DNA of 64,000 nt from Paludibacteraceae bacterium. Its GTDB lineage: Bacteria; Bacteroidota; Bacteroidia; Bacteroidales; Paludibacteraceae. Numbering within the stretch: the first letter of the stretch is position 1; each line of letters starts with the position of its first letter. A program made the translations under genes and the position numbers. The notes beneath the pieces were generated by a model. That model ran no database searches, was not told the origin of the DNA, and saw only the letters and a list, made by a program, of their open reading frames with translations. The stretch spans positions 94,898 to 158,897 of the forward strand of contig JAFZLC010000013.1 in NCBI GenBank assembly GCA_017551675.1. The letters run 5' to 3'. Positions 53,701 through 61,166 of the stretch are shown piece by piece.

Positions 53701-55008
53701 AATCGCATGATTCAATTTGATATTGAAGACGAAACCAATGGGGCTACCTATTGGGTGGATAAGGATAAATTGGACACCATCATGTTCAATCTGCTTTCCA
53801 ATGCCTTCAAGTTTACACCGGAAGGAAAGCGGGTCTCTGTGAAGGTGAAAGTAGAGGATGGAAAGGGCGTTATCATCGTTTCCGATGAAGGATGTGGTAT
53901 GCCAAAGGATAAACTGTCAATTATCTTTGATCGTTATACGACACTGCAAGATTACTCGTTGACCAAGCAGAGTGGTACAGGCATTGGTTTGTCGCTGGTG
54001 AAGGAAATCGTCGATTTGCATAAGGCTACCATTCAGGTGAAAAGTGAGGAAAATAAGGGTTCTACCTTTACGTTGAGCTTCTTGCCAGGAGTGGATCATT
54101 TTGACAATACAACAGATATAATTGTAAAAGAAGAGAGTATACAGGAAAATGAAGTAGATGTGGTGGAGAACACATCCCACGAAGAACATCTGACATTGCT
54201 GATTGTGGAGGATAATGATCAGATGCGTGAGTTCCTGAAGAGTGTTTTGCAGAAACAGTTTGTAGTGATAGAGGCGGCAAATGGTAAGTTGGGATATGAA
54301 ACGGCCGTAAGAGAAATGCCTAACTTTATTATCACGGATATCATGATGCCAGAGATGGATGGTATTGAGATGACACGTAAGATTCGAAAGAATGAACAGA
54401 CTTCACATATTCCGATTGTCTTGTTGACAGCCAAGACCGATTTGCAAAGTAAGATAGAATGTATGAATATTGGTGCGAATGATTACATTACGAAACCATT
54501 CAATATGCCTTATTTGGAAGCTCGTATTAAAAACATTTTGGAAGAGAGACGTTTGTGGCAGGAGAAGTATAGAGAAGGACTGATTCAGAATGTAAAATAC
54601 ACAACAACGGAAGAGGTAGGAGAGAAGGAGGAACAGAATGAAACAATCGCTGTTCAGGATGCTCCATTGTCTGTAAAGGATGATGAATTGATGCATCGTT
54701 TCATAGAGGTGATTGAATCGAATATGGATAATGTAACCTTCTCGGTGGAAGATGCGCAAGATGCACTGAAGGTGAGTCGATGGCATTTGTTATCGAAGGT
54801 GAAGTCGTTGGTGGGTCAGACGCCGATGGAGTTCATTCGTGAAACACGCTTGACACATGCGGCTAAACTGATAGAGGAGGGTGATTATTCCATGACGCAG
54901 ATAGCCTATATGATTGGTATGTCTGATTCTCGTTATTTCAGTCGCTGCTTTAAGCAAAAATATGGCATGACGCCAACAGAATACAAAGAGTCAAAAATGA
55001 AAAAATGA
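50764..55008 (+). CDS. Hybrid two-component system protein (periplasmic sensor, kinase, receiver, AraC output)
   Basis: 1414 aa from the ATG at 50764, which starts the signal peptide (RLKLFIMVTLLFSCIAAGAQ). Periplasmic part: two-component-regulator propeller repeats (for example GLSRFDGYDF, HLWLATRNGGLHLL, NVWLASYGGGLFRL), then a Y_Y_Y domain (YKLEPFETEWNYVG). A membrane helix lies at about 850-873. The HisKA phospho-His is H896 in DISHELRTPLT. The ATPase has NLLSNAFKFTPEGK and GTGIGLSLVKEI. The receiver Asp is D1192 in ITDIMMPEMDG, and an AraC helix-turn-helix is at about 1310-1410. Such regulators control glycan-utilisation loci, but no SusC/SusD or glycosidase genes flank it. Confidence 0.97.
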   Translation: MRLKLFIMVTLLFSCIAAGAQMSSLSNHQTNGDQLSSYYSYYTVQDGLAQNTVMDMCKEPNGFLWIVSKDGLSRFDGYDFKNFKASSKELQRSVSNQFLSVKRDACGCLWILNDIGQVLRFDPKMESFSLFPSADENRGEDYFSTSALLQLKDNEIWLLGANTSGAIRITVDSLSSVRLDRFCSKTNADLGEVVHSVFLDRTEKRWLMTNKGLFSLQDLDTTLTAFPINASHPSVFSMIESPNELLIASTSGFIHKYEKAKRRMTDVQLPTQQTIIALYLIGDSHCGALTQQGELFVFRLLDNQIAFSKKMDSPFEKHWQDEQGDILFSVVNETNVYMLDAHTLSLHKSYLNDYDEQVSIADTMGVIWSAKENTGVIKTVFFNESFQHVSDLQNSRNKKNMDVTALLEDNLKRLWVASKDGSLSLYDGQSNRIGYLNSQGDLQNTATNFAIVSAMYQDREGKVWIATNHSLLCLTKQTDAKYQVMKCEADSDAYAPLSYEINDILEDSKGHLWLATRNGGLHLLQQKGKNWRFIHKENLFKNSYPPTVEQSHALMEDLQGNIWLGSSEGLTLFSSDFDSPEYIRFFFYNTENTNLTNSCIYDIFQDQKSNVWLASYGGGLFRLSNEFVLFQTPEFVSYNRQNSMFPSDLLLDIQEDQQGHLWVLSEESIIKFDDQNRSFESFGQFRGFRTDRFSGRSLVRRYSGDLVASTDDGFYTFKPSEITTTEYVPPIVFTRFLLFNKEQDIRQKDSPIHQDVASLSSITLRHDQSVFSIGYAALDYRFPEHIQYAYKLEPFETEWNYVGTQRLATYTNLPKGSYRFMVKATNSEGTWYDNVQVMNIEVLPSFWESGWAYFLYAILFLCLLAIVAFVYRLRTNMKMEQEISDSKLQFFTDISHELRTPLTLINAPLENVLENGSINDEVRKQLEVVRTNANRMLRMMNQILDFRKIQSNKMRLKVEKTNFGQFVSSCSANFLRLAENRMIQFDIEDETNGATYWVDKDKLDTIMFNLLSNAFKFTPEGKRVSVKVKVEDGKGVIIVSDEGCGMPKDKLSIIFDRYTTLQDYSLTKQSGTGIGLSLVKEIVDLHKATIQVKSEENKGSTFTLSFLPGVDHFDNTTDIIVKEESIQENEVDVVENTSHEEHLTLLIVEDNDQMREFLKSVLQKQFVVIEAANGKLGYETAVREMPNFIITDIMMPEMDGIEMTRKIRKNEQTSHIPIVLLTAKTDLQSKIECMNIGANDYITKPFNMPYLEARIKNILEERRLWQEKYREGLIQNVKYTTTEEVGEKEEQNETIAVQDAPLSVKDDELMHRFIEVIESNMDNVTFSVEDAQDALKVSRWHLLSKVKSLVGQTPMEFIRETRLTHAAKLIEEGDYSMTQIAYMIGMSDSRYFSRCFKQKYGMTPTEYKESKMKK

Positions 55009-55091
55009 CGTTTGTGTTAGTGTGAGTCTACTATTTTTTGTTTAAACAGTGAATTTATAGAACTTGCCTTTATTATCTTCGTTTAAAAATT

Positions 55092-55099
55092 TATCTTTG
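55092..55099 (+). promoter_or_regulatory. -7 element upstream of the TerC gene
   Basis: TATCTTTG, perfect TAnnTTTG, with a leader of about 100 nt. The leader contains a small hairpin (ATGGGT at 55153-55158, ACCCAT at 55177-55182) ending 18 bp before the ATG. Confidence 0.5.
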
Positions 55100-55200
55100 C
55101 ATAAGAATTAAGGTGAGTCTTAATTTGCCGATTTAGATAAAATGTATGAAATATGGGTTGATAAACTTTTTATGGGACCCATCCTAAAATGAGATAAAAA

Positions 55201-56253
55201 ATGAATATTTACGATGTCTTGTCTTTTGGAGGTTTTCTTTTGATAATCTCCTTTTTGTTGGCCTTGGATTTAGGAGTGTTTCACAAGGATGATCATGTGG
55301 TAAGTTTTAAGGAGTCTATGATGTGGACCATCATATGGGTCTCTGTAGCTTTTGTGTTTGGCGGTGTCATCTATTTCTTTGGCGAATATATTCATGGTGT
55401 TGATTCGCTGGAAGAGTTGGCTGTCATTAATTCGAAACATGGACATGGACTCTCCATTGATCCGTTGCTGGGGTTAGAAGAAAACTTGCAGCACTATCGC
55501 AAAGCCATGACGTTGGAATATTTTACTGGCTATCTGATTGAAGAGGCTCTCTCTATCGATAATATATTTGTCATGATTATGATTTTCATGAGTTTTGGTA
55601 TTGAACAGAAATATTATCATAGAGTCTTGTTTTGGGGTATCATTGGTGCCATCGTGTTACGTTTCACCTTTATCTTCCTAAGTGCAGCATTGATTCAACG
55701 CTTTGCATGGATATTAGCAGTCTTTGGTGCTATTTTGATTGTCTCTGGAGGTAAGATGTTATTTGAGAAAAATAAAGAGGAGAAAATAGATACAGATAAC
55801 CACCCTGTTGTTCGTTTTGCTTCCAAGCATTTTAGATTGTTGAAAGGGTGGACTGGACATGATTTCTTTGTAAAACAAGATGGAAAGCGTTACATCACAA
55901 CTCTTTTCTTGGTTTTGTTGGTGATAGAATTCTCTGATATCTTATTTGCAGTGGATTCCATTCCTGCAATCTTCTCTGTGACACAAGATCCATACATCGT
56001 ATTCTTCTCGAATATATTTGCTATTATGGGACTACGTTCACTCTTCTTTATGTTGAGTAATGTGATGAATATGTTCAGTCGATTGAAGACCGGATTAGGT
56101 GTCTTGTTGATCTTTATTGGTTTGAAAATGTTGTTGCATACATTCTTTGATATTGAGATTGGAACAGGAGCTTCATTGTTGGTTATTGTCGGTATCATAG
56201 GATTGAGCATTTTAGCCTCTATTTTATTCCCAGTGAAAGAACAGAAGGCATAG
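55201..56253 (+). CDS. TerC-family integral membrane protein
   Basis: 350 aa with about eight membrane helices. The family metal-binding motifs are EEALSIDNIFVMIMIF in the first half and VIEFSDILFAVDSIPAIF in the second, each with conserved acidic residues in the membrane. TerC/Alx proteins export Mn2+ or help metalate exported enzymes; tellurite resistance is the historic name. No manganese riboswitch is recognisable in the leader. The hpt gene follows 26 bp downstream. Confidence 0.94.
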   Translation: MNIYDVLSFGGFLLIISFLLALDLGVFHKDDHVVSFKESMMWTIIWVSVAFVFGGVIYFFGEYIHGVDSLEELAVINSKHGHGLSIDPLLGLEENLQHYRKAMTLEYFTGYLIEEALSIDNIFVMIMIFMSFGIEQKYYHRVLFWGIIGAIVLRFTFIFLSAALIQRFAWILAVFGAILIVSGGKMLFEKNKEEKIDTDNHPVVRFASKHFRLLKGWTGHDFFVKQDGKRYITTLFLVLLVIEFSDILFAVDSIPAIFSVTQDPYIVFFSNIFAIMGLRSLFFMLSNVMNMFSRLKTGLGVLLIFIGLKMLLHTFFDIEIGTGASLLVIVGIIGLSILASILFPVKEQKA

Positions 56254-56279
56254 TTCAGTTTGAAATAAATGTTTGTGAT

Positions 56280-56813
56280 ATGATAATTAAGGATAGAGAA
56301 TTTCAGGAGATATTATCGGCAGAGGAACTTCAGAATACGGTTAGGCGCCTTGCTGATTCTGTCATGGATGATTATCGGGATAAGAACCCTTATTTCTTGG
56401 TGATGATGAATGGCGCATTTGTTTTCGCCTCTGATTTTCTTAGAAATATCGGACATCCAGTAAAGGTGGGATTTGTAAAGTATACCTCATATGTGGGTAT
56501 GCATTCAACGGGTAAGGTGACTCCCGTGTTGCCTATTCCTCAGGATGTAGAGGGAAAGGATATCGTTTTGTTGGAAGACATGACGGACACTGGTTGCACC
56601 ATGCATTTCTTCTTGGAAGAATTGAAGAAATTCCGCCCTAAATCCATTGCAATTGTGAGTCTGTTCTGCAAACCAGAATCTTTGCAGTATGATTTGAAAA
56701 TTGATTATATCGGTGTAAAACTACCTAACCAGTTTGTGGCAGGTTATGGTTTGGATTATGATGGGGAAGGCCGTAATTTACCTACTCTTTATTACACGAA
56801 AAATGATGAATGA
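56280..56813 (+). CDS. hpt: Hypoxanthine (purine) phosphoribosyltransferase
   Basis: 177 aa purine-salvage enzyme making IMP or GMP from the base and PRPP. The PRPP-binding motif is IVLLEDMTDTGCTM (about 101-114), and KYTSYVGMHSTGKV is the flexible loop. FVAGYGLDYDGEGRNLP is the C-terminal base-binding segment. It is probably co-transcribed with the TerC gene. Confidence 0.95.
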   Translation: MIIKDREFQEILSAEELQNTVRRLADSVMDDYRDKNPYFLVMMNGAFVFASDFLRNIGHPVKVGFVKYTSYVGMHSTGKVTPVLPIPQDVEGKDIVLLEDMTDTGCTMHFFLEELKKFRPKSIAIVSLFCKPESLQYDLKIDYIGVKLPNQFVAGYGLDYDGEGRNLPTLYYTKNDE

Positions 56814-56818
56814 TATTG

Positions 56819-56855
56819 AAGGGGTGTAACACCGATGTGATACACCCTTATTTTT
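56819..56855. terminator. Convergent terminator between hpt and the lipoprotein gene
   Basis: AAGGGGTGTA (56819-56828) and TACACCCTT (56841-56849), then ATTTTTT on the plus strand. It overlaps the 3' end of the minus-strand lipoprotein gene, so it mainly serves hpt. Confidence 0.82.
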
Positions 56856-57252
56856 TCTCGGTATGTTCAGCATAGCCGATGAGCTGCCCGGAAACAATAC
56901 TGTCAGTCCATACGAAATCTTGAGCCACATTGATCACCTTACAGCAGAAGATGTTGGTGAATTTACCTGATTTGCGCAAATCCAATAAGAACACGCTAGC
57001 TGTATTGTCTTGAGAATGCTCTCTTCCGTAACGTGAAGGAAGTCCTATGTAGGCCGTATCCTTTACGACTGTTGCGTAATCGATATACTGTAATGCTGCC
57101 GCATTCTGAATGAAGGCGCGAGCTTCTTTTTCTACCAATTCAGGATCTTTAGAAGAGACTGTCTCATTCTCCTTGTTTTTGTCTCTTACTTTAAATTGTG
57201 AACATGAGCAGATGAATGCTAACATGCCAATCACGATAATCGCCTTTTTCAT
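56848..57252 (-). CDS. Small lipoprotein of unknown function
   Basis: 134 aa. MKKAIIVIGMLAFICSCSQF is a lipoprotein signal peptide with the modified cysteine in the ICSCS segment. The mature part contains EARAFIQNAAALQYIDYATV and a beta-rich end (FTNIFCCKVINVAQDFVWTD). No family recognised. A -7 element (TATCTTTG on the minus strand, 57348-57355) lies 96 bp upstream. Confidence 0.8.
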   Translation of the reverse strand: MKKAIIVIGMLAFICSCSQFKVRDKNKENETVSSKDPELVEKEARAFIQNAAALQYIDYATVVKDTAYIGLPSRYGREHSQDNTASVFLLDLRKSGKFTNIFCCKVINVAQDFVWTDSIVSGQLIGYAEHTEKK

Positions 57253-57522
57253 GTTGAATATTGTACTAGTGGTTATTGTTTATTATCGTAACACTAACTT
57301 ATGGGAGAGTGTAAAACTCTTCTCTCAACCATCTTTTTTTCATTTTGCAAAGATAGTGTTTCTCTGAAAGATTTTGTAAATTTGTGACTCTAATTTTTAG
57401 AGAAGTATGTTGAAGTACATCAGATCATTTTTTGAGCATAATAGTTTTTGAAGATTGAATTATAAATAGGACGAATTTTCAAACTTGTGTCTGTTGTATG
57501 ATGATGTAATAATAAAATAGAT

Positions 57523-58905
57523 ATGTTGGCGATAATGATTGTATTGTTCCTGTTAGGCTATTTGGCTATTGCGTTGGAACATCAAATAAGTGTTAATAAA
57601 GCTGCTACTGCTTTGGTTCTGTGTGGACTGTTATGGACGCTCTATATAGTGGAATCTCCATCCATCTTATCAAACTCATCAGAATTTGCAGAATATTGGA
57701 AGAATACGCCCGATGATATAATTCCTTTTGGAGAAAAAGTGATTAGTTATGTGACAGGGGTCGAGATAATCGAACATATTGGTGACGTGGCTGAAATCCT
57801 CTTTTTCTTGATGGGAGCTATGACTATTGTTGAGCTGATTGATATTCATGGAGGCTTTTCTATTATCACTAACAGAATTCGTCTGAAGAATAAACGTAAA
57901 TTATTGTGCGCGATAGTGATTGTTACTTTCTTCATGTCGGCTATTTTGGATAATTTAACCACCACGATTGTGATATTGATGATGCTTCGTAAGCTGATAC
58001 AAGATCAGAAGGAACGATGGTTGTTCGCCGGACTTGTAATTATTGCAGCAAATAGCGGTGGCGCATTTTCGCCGATAGGAGATGTTACGACCATCATGCT
58101 TTGGGTAAGGGGAAATGTCTCTGCGGGTTCTATTATTCCGTCGTTGATATTACCATCTATTATTTCCGTTTTGATTCCATTGTTTTTTGCTAGTAGAATG
58201 CTACATGAAAGTGAGGATAATGTAGTGCCAGTCGTGGAAAATAAGAATCAGAAATCCTATGCTACTATGTCGTATATCTCTTCTAAAGAACAAAAGATTA
58301 TTTTCTTCTTGGGAGTGGGTAGCTTGATTTTCGTGCCTATATTTAAGAGTCTGACACACCTTCCACCTTTCTTGGGTGTATTGTTAGGATTGAGTGTGCT
58401 ATGGTTCTATACGGAGATAATGTATCAGAAGAAGGATATACCTTCAGGCTCTAGGGTGACAATCCCTTATGCGTTGTCGCGCATTGATATGACAACAATT
58501 CTATTCTTTTTAGGAATATTGATGTCGGTGGCAGCATTGCAGTGTGCTGGCATTCTAACAAGTTTGTCGGAGACATTAGACGATGTCTTTAATAAGAATG
58601 TATATGCCATTAATATAGTGATAGGCTTTTTGTCATCCATTGTAGATAATGTACCATTGGTGGCAGGTGCAATGGGAATGTATGAAGCGGAATCGGTTGG
58701 TGCCTTTGCACCAGATGGCGTCTTTTGGCTAATGCTTGCTTATTGTGCAGGTGTAGGAGGTAGTATGTTGATTGTGGGTTCCGCTGCAGGTGTTGTCGCT
58801 ATGGGATTGGAGAAAATTACTTTTGGCTGGTATTTGAAACACATTTCATGGATGGCTGTTTTGGGTTATTTAGCTGGTGCTGTAGTGTTTGTGTTGATGC
58901 ATTAA
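57523..58905 (+). CDS. nhaD: NhaD-type sodium:proton antiporter
   Basis: 460 aa inner-membrane protein with 11-13 hydrophobic segments. The conserved NhaD stretches are EILFFLMGAMTIVELIDIHGGF, then MSAILDNLTTTIVILMMLRKL, IIAANSGGAFSPIGDVTTIMLW and IVDNVPLVAGAMGMY; the Asp and Asn residues in them bind cations. GVGGSMLIVGSAAGVVAMGL is the C-terminal pore segment. It exports Na+ (or Li+) in exchange for H+. Monocistronic. Confidence 0.95.
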   Translation: MLAIMIVLFLLGYLAIALEHQISVNKAATALVLCGLLWTLYIVESPSILSNSSEFAEYWKNTPDDIIPFGEKVISYVTGVEIIEHIGDVAEILFFLMGAMTIVELIDIHGGFSIITNRIRLKNKRKLLCAIVIVTFFMSAILDNLTTTIVILMMLRKLIQDQKERWLFAGLVIIAANSGGAFSPIGDVTTIMLWVRGNVSAGSIIPSLILPSIISVLIPLFFASRMLHESEDNVVPVVENKNQKSYATMSYISSKEQKIIFFLGVGSLIFVPIFKSLTHLPPFLGVLLGLSVLWFYTEIMYQKKDIPSGSRVTIPYALSRIDMTTILFFLGILMSVAALQCAGILTSLSETLDDVFNKNVYAINIVIGFLSSIVDNVPLVAGAMGMYEAESVGAFAPDGVFWLMLAYCAGVGGSMLIVGSAAGVVAMGLEKITFGWYLKHISWMAVLGYLAGAVVFVLMH

Positions 58906-59190
58906 ATAGAGTTGAAACACAATAGCATGGTTTGTTCTGGTTCCAATCAATTCACATAACATGTCTTTTGAAACTGCCGAGATTTCACTAAAGAGAATAC
59001 AATCTTTGCTCCCAATACCAGTTAATGAAATTTTTGTAACTAAAATTCTTTAATCTTGTCTTACCAGAGAGGAGGTTGTGCATTGCGCCGATGCAACGTT
59101 TCTTATCGATAAGAGTGTCGAGCGACTGAATTATTTAACACCGTCCGCTCAAATTCGACTTACAAATTGAACCATATCTCTTTTTTTTGT
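58906..59190. other. Intergenic stretch between nhaD and the radical-SAM gene
   Basis: No intact gene. A 38-codon open stretch without a start codon (59054-59170, reading ...REEVVHCADATFLIDKSVER...) has protein-like composition and may be the stump of a lost gene. A small palindrome TGCAT/ATGCA lies inside it. Nothing else is recognised. Confidence 0.4.
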
Positions 59191-59198
59191 TAAATTTG
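59191..59198 (+). promoter_or_regulatory. -7 element of the radical-SAM/Nudix gene
   Basis: TAAATTTG, perfect TAnnTTTG, with only a partial -33 (ATTG at 59166-59169). It overlaps the first operator by three bases, so a bound protein would block initiation. Confidence 0.7.
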
Positions 59199-59214
59199 TG
59201 TATTTTTTACACAA
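59196..59214. promoter_or_regulatory. Operator-like palindrome 1: TTGTGTA-N5-TACACAA
   Basis: Perfect 7-bp half sites (59196-59202, 59208-59214) with a 5-bp T spacer. It covers the predicted transcription start. Confidence 0.7.
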
Positions 59215-59249
59215 TTATTTTGCAGATTAAAATTTTGTTATTATTTTTG

Positions 59250-59268
59250 TTGTGTAAAATTTACACAT
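59250..59268. promoter_or_regulatory. Operator-like palindrome 2: TTGTGTA-N5-TACACAT
   Basis: The same half site and the same 5-bp spacing as palindrome 1, centred 54 bp (about five helical turns) downstream, and 17 bp before the ATG. Its inner bases also pair, giving TGTGTAAA-A-TTTACACA. Confidence 0.7.
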
Positions 59269-59284
59269 TTAAATTTATACGGAT

Positions 59285-61102
59285 ATGGAAAAAAGAACAA
59301 ACTACACATGCGAGGAGTTATTTGATATGGGTATCAAATTTCACCACTACACCAACACCGCCTATCCATTGCGTGTGAACTCTTTAGCTGAATATGAACT
59401 ACACGACGTGGAAACGATCCATCAGGTTGTGGCAAAAAACATATCGAACCAAAAGGAGATAAATCTATACGTGCATATTCCTTATTGCAAGACACGCTGT
59501 AAATTCTGTGAGTATGTTGTCATGAACGATCCAAACGAGGTAAATCAAGATATTTACACAGATCATTTACTACGAGAAATGGAGATGTACAAACAGCTTA
59601 TGGGTGATCTCCCAGTTGTTGGATATGATTTAGGAGGGGGCACTCCATTATTCCTAAGCAAGGAAAATTTAAAAAGAATCACTGATAAGATCAAGTCTTT
59701 CAACTTCAAGGAAGGAGTGACATGGAGTATTGAGACTACGCCTGTCATTGCGGCCAATGAACCTGATAAAATCCAATATGTAAAAGAATTAGGTTACGAT
59801 CGAATCTCTATGGGATTTCAAACCGTTTCTGAAAAATTGTTGGAGTCATTAGGGCGAGAAGGCAGTGCTTATCTCTACGAAAGAGCTGTCAAGAATATTC
59901 GTTCTGCAGGGTTCACCCGACTGAATATTGACTTAATGTATGGATTTTTGAATCAGACGGATGAGGACTTCGCCAACACCGTGAAATATACGATAGCCAT
60001 GCAACCAGAGTACGTAACTTTATACCGTAATCGATACAAAGGAACGAAATTGGAGAAGGAATCTCAAGGGGTAAGTTTGTTTAAGGCCAATCGTCAATAT
60101 GATATTGCCTATCGCCTTTTGAAAGAGGCAGGATACGTGGCCAATGTGGGAAAGAACACCTTCAGCAGAGTGGATGGTGATCTTGGCACTTCTGATTATT
60201 TGACGACACGTGTTGTTAATGCAACATCATACATCGGCATGGGGTTAGGTGCTCAATCTTTTGTGGGAGATTATCTAGCTTATAACCTAGGGTGTGATAA
60301 TCATAAAATGGATCGTTATTTTGCTGCAATTGACAGGAATGAACTACCCATTAATGACATAGCAGATATGCCGAAAGATGAAGTGCGTGCCAAAGCATTA
60401 TCTGTGATGTTCTATTTTGGATATATTTCCATGAAATCCTATCAAAACCGTTTTAATGAGGATTTCAGAAAGGTCTTTGCTGACGAGATAAACTATCTGG
60501 AGAGGAATGAGCTGATGCACTTTGCAGATGAGGATACGTTTATCTTAACCGAATATGGTGCTCATCATATATACGGTATCATACCACTGTTTTACAGTCA
60601 GCGTTCGAAAGAGGAGATGTTTGACATGGCGCAACGCATTCTTAACCCTGAAAAAGGAGAAGCTATTTATTTGGAAAAATACAACAGGAAACAATACGAA
60701 GCACCCTCTGTAGCCGCCGATATGGTTGTATTATCCAAAGATCAGCAACAGATATTACTGGTAGTGAGAGGCAGCCATCCTTACGCCAACTATTTAGCAT
60801 TGCCAGGAGGTTTTTATACGCCTAAAGATGATACAATTGAACAATGTGCCGTTCGTGAATTAGAAGAAGAGACAGGTATCACTGTCAAGGCAGATGAATT
60901 AGAACTGGTGAAAGTGTCAAGCGGACAGAATCGCGATCCACGGGGTTGGATTGTATCTGTCGCCTACAAAATTGTATTGAAAGATGATGCAAAACCACTA
61001 GCTAATAGTGATGTGATATTATGCAAATGGTATGACATAAAACAACTACCAGAATTAAAACTAGCTTTTGACCATCAACAAATCATTCAAGATGCATTAT
61101 AA
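59285..61102 (+). CDS. HemN/HemW-like radical SAM protein fused to a Nudix hydrolase
   Basis: 605 aa. Residues about 55-450 form a coproporphyrinogen-oxidase-like radical SAM protein: CX3CX2C is C68, C72, C75 (YCKTRCKFCEY), with the GGGTP motif at 117-121 and DRISMGFQTVSEKLLESLGR. LTTRVVNATSYIGMGLGAQSF and a HemN-type C-terminal domain follow. Residues about 473-605 are a Nudix domain (LALPGGFYTPKDD, then RELEEETGI at 524-532). Compared with the GX5EX7REUXEEXGU box it has one extra residue and Asp for the first Glu. QNRDPRGWIVSVAYKIVL resembles the ADP-ribose/NrtR-like Nudix group, without its winged helix. The substrate is unknown; a tetrapyrrole or nucleotide-linked role is possible. Confidence 0.9.
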   Translation: MEKRTNYTCEELFDMGIKFHHYTNTAYPLRVNSLAEYELHDVETIHQVVAKNISNQKEINLYVHIPYCKTRCKFCEYVVMNDPNEVNQDIYTDHLLREMEMYKQLMGDLPVVGYDLGGGTPLFLSKENLKRITDKIKSFNFKEGVTWSIETTPVIAANEPDKIQYVKELGYDRISMGFQTVSEKLLESLGREGSAYLYERAVKNIRSAGFTRLNIDLMYGFLNQTDEDFANTVKYTIAMQPEYVTLYRNRYKGTKLEKESQGVSLFKANRQYDIAYRLLKEAGYVANVGKNTFSRVDGDLGTSDYLTTRVVNATSYIGMGLGAQSFVGDYLAYNLGCDNHKMDRYFAAIDRNELPINDIADMPKDEVRAKALSVMFYFGYISMKSYQNRFNEDFRKVFADEINYLERNELMHFADEDTFILTEYGAHHIYGIIPLFYSQRSKEEMFDMAQRILNPEKGEAIYLEKYNRKQYEAPSVAADMVVLSKDQQQILLVVRGSHPYANYLALPGGFYTPKDDTIEQCAVRELEEETGITVKADELELVKVSSGQNRDPRGWIVSVAYKIVLKDDAKPLANSDVILCKWYDIKQLPELKLAFDHQQIIQDAL

Positions 61103-61108
61103 AAAACA

Positions 61109-61140
61109 ATAGAGACGATGTTTAACACCGTCTCTATTGC
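61109..61140 (-). terminator. Terminator of the bat operon, TAGAGACG-type hairpin
   Basis: CAATAGAGACG and CGTCTCTATTG form 11-bp arms around a 10-nt loop. On the minus strand a run of Ts follows. It lies 26 bp beyond the batE stop and also separates the convergent radical-SAM gene. Confidence 0.85.
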
Positions 61141-61166
61141 ATATCTACTTATAAATTTTCAGTCCT

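Noticed and set aside
48415..55064. Shared 16-mer GTGAATTTATAGAACT upstream of apbE and of the TerC gene as a common operator
   Set aside because: Its distance to the -7 box differs (14 versus 27 nt), it is not palindromic, and one 16-bp A/T-rich match in 64 kb can occur by chance.
55100..55200. Manganese (yybP-ykoY) riboswitch before the TerC gene
   Set aside because: Only a weak 6-bp hairpin is present; the expected conserved loops were not found.
60000..61102. Nudix part of the fusion as the transcriptional regulator NrtR
   Set aside because: NrtR has a C-terminal winged helix after the Nudix domain; this protein ends directly after the Nudix fold.
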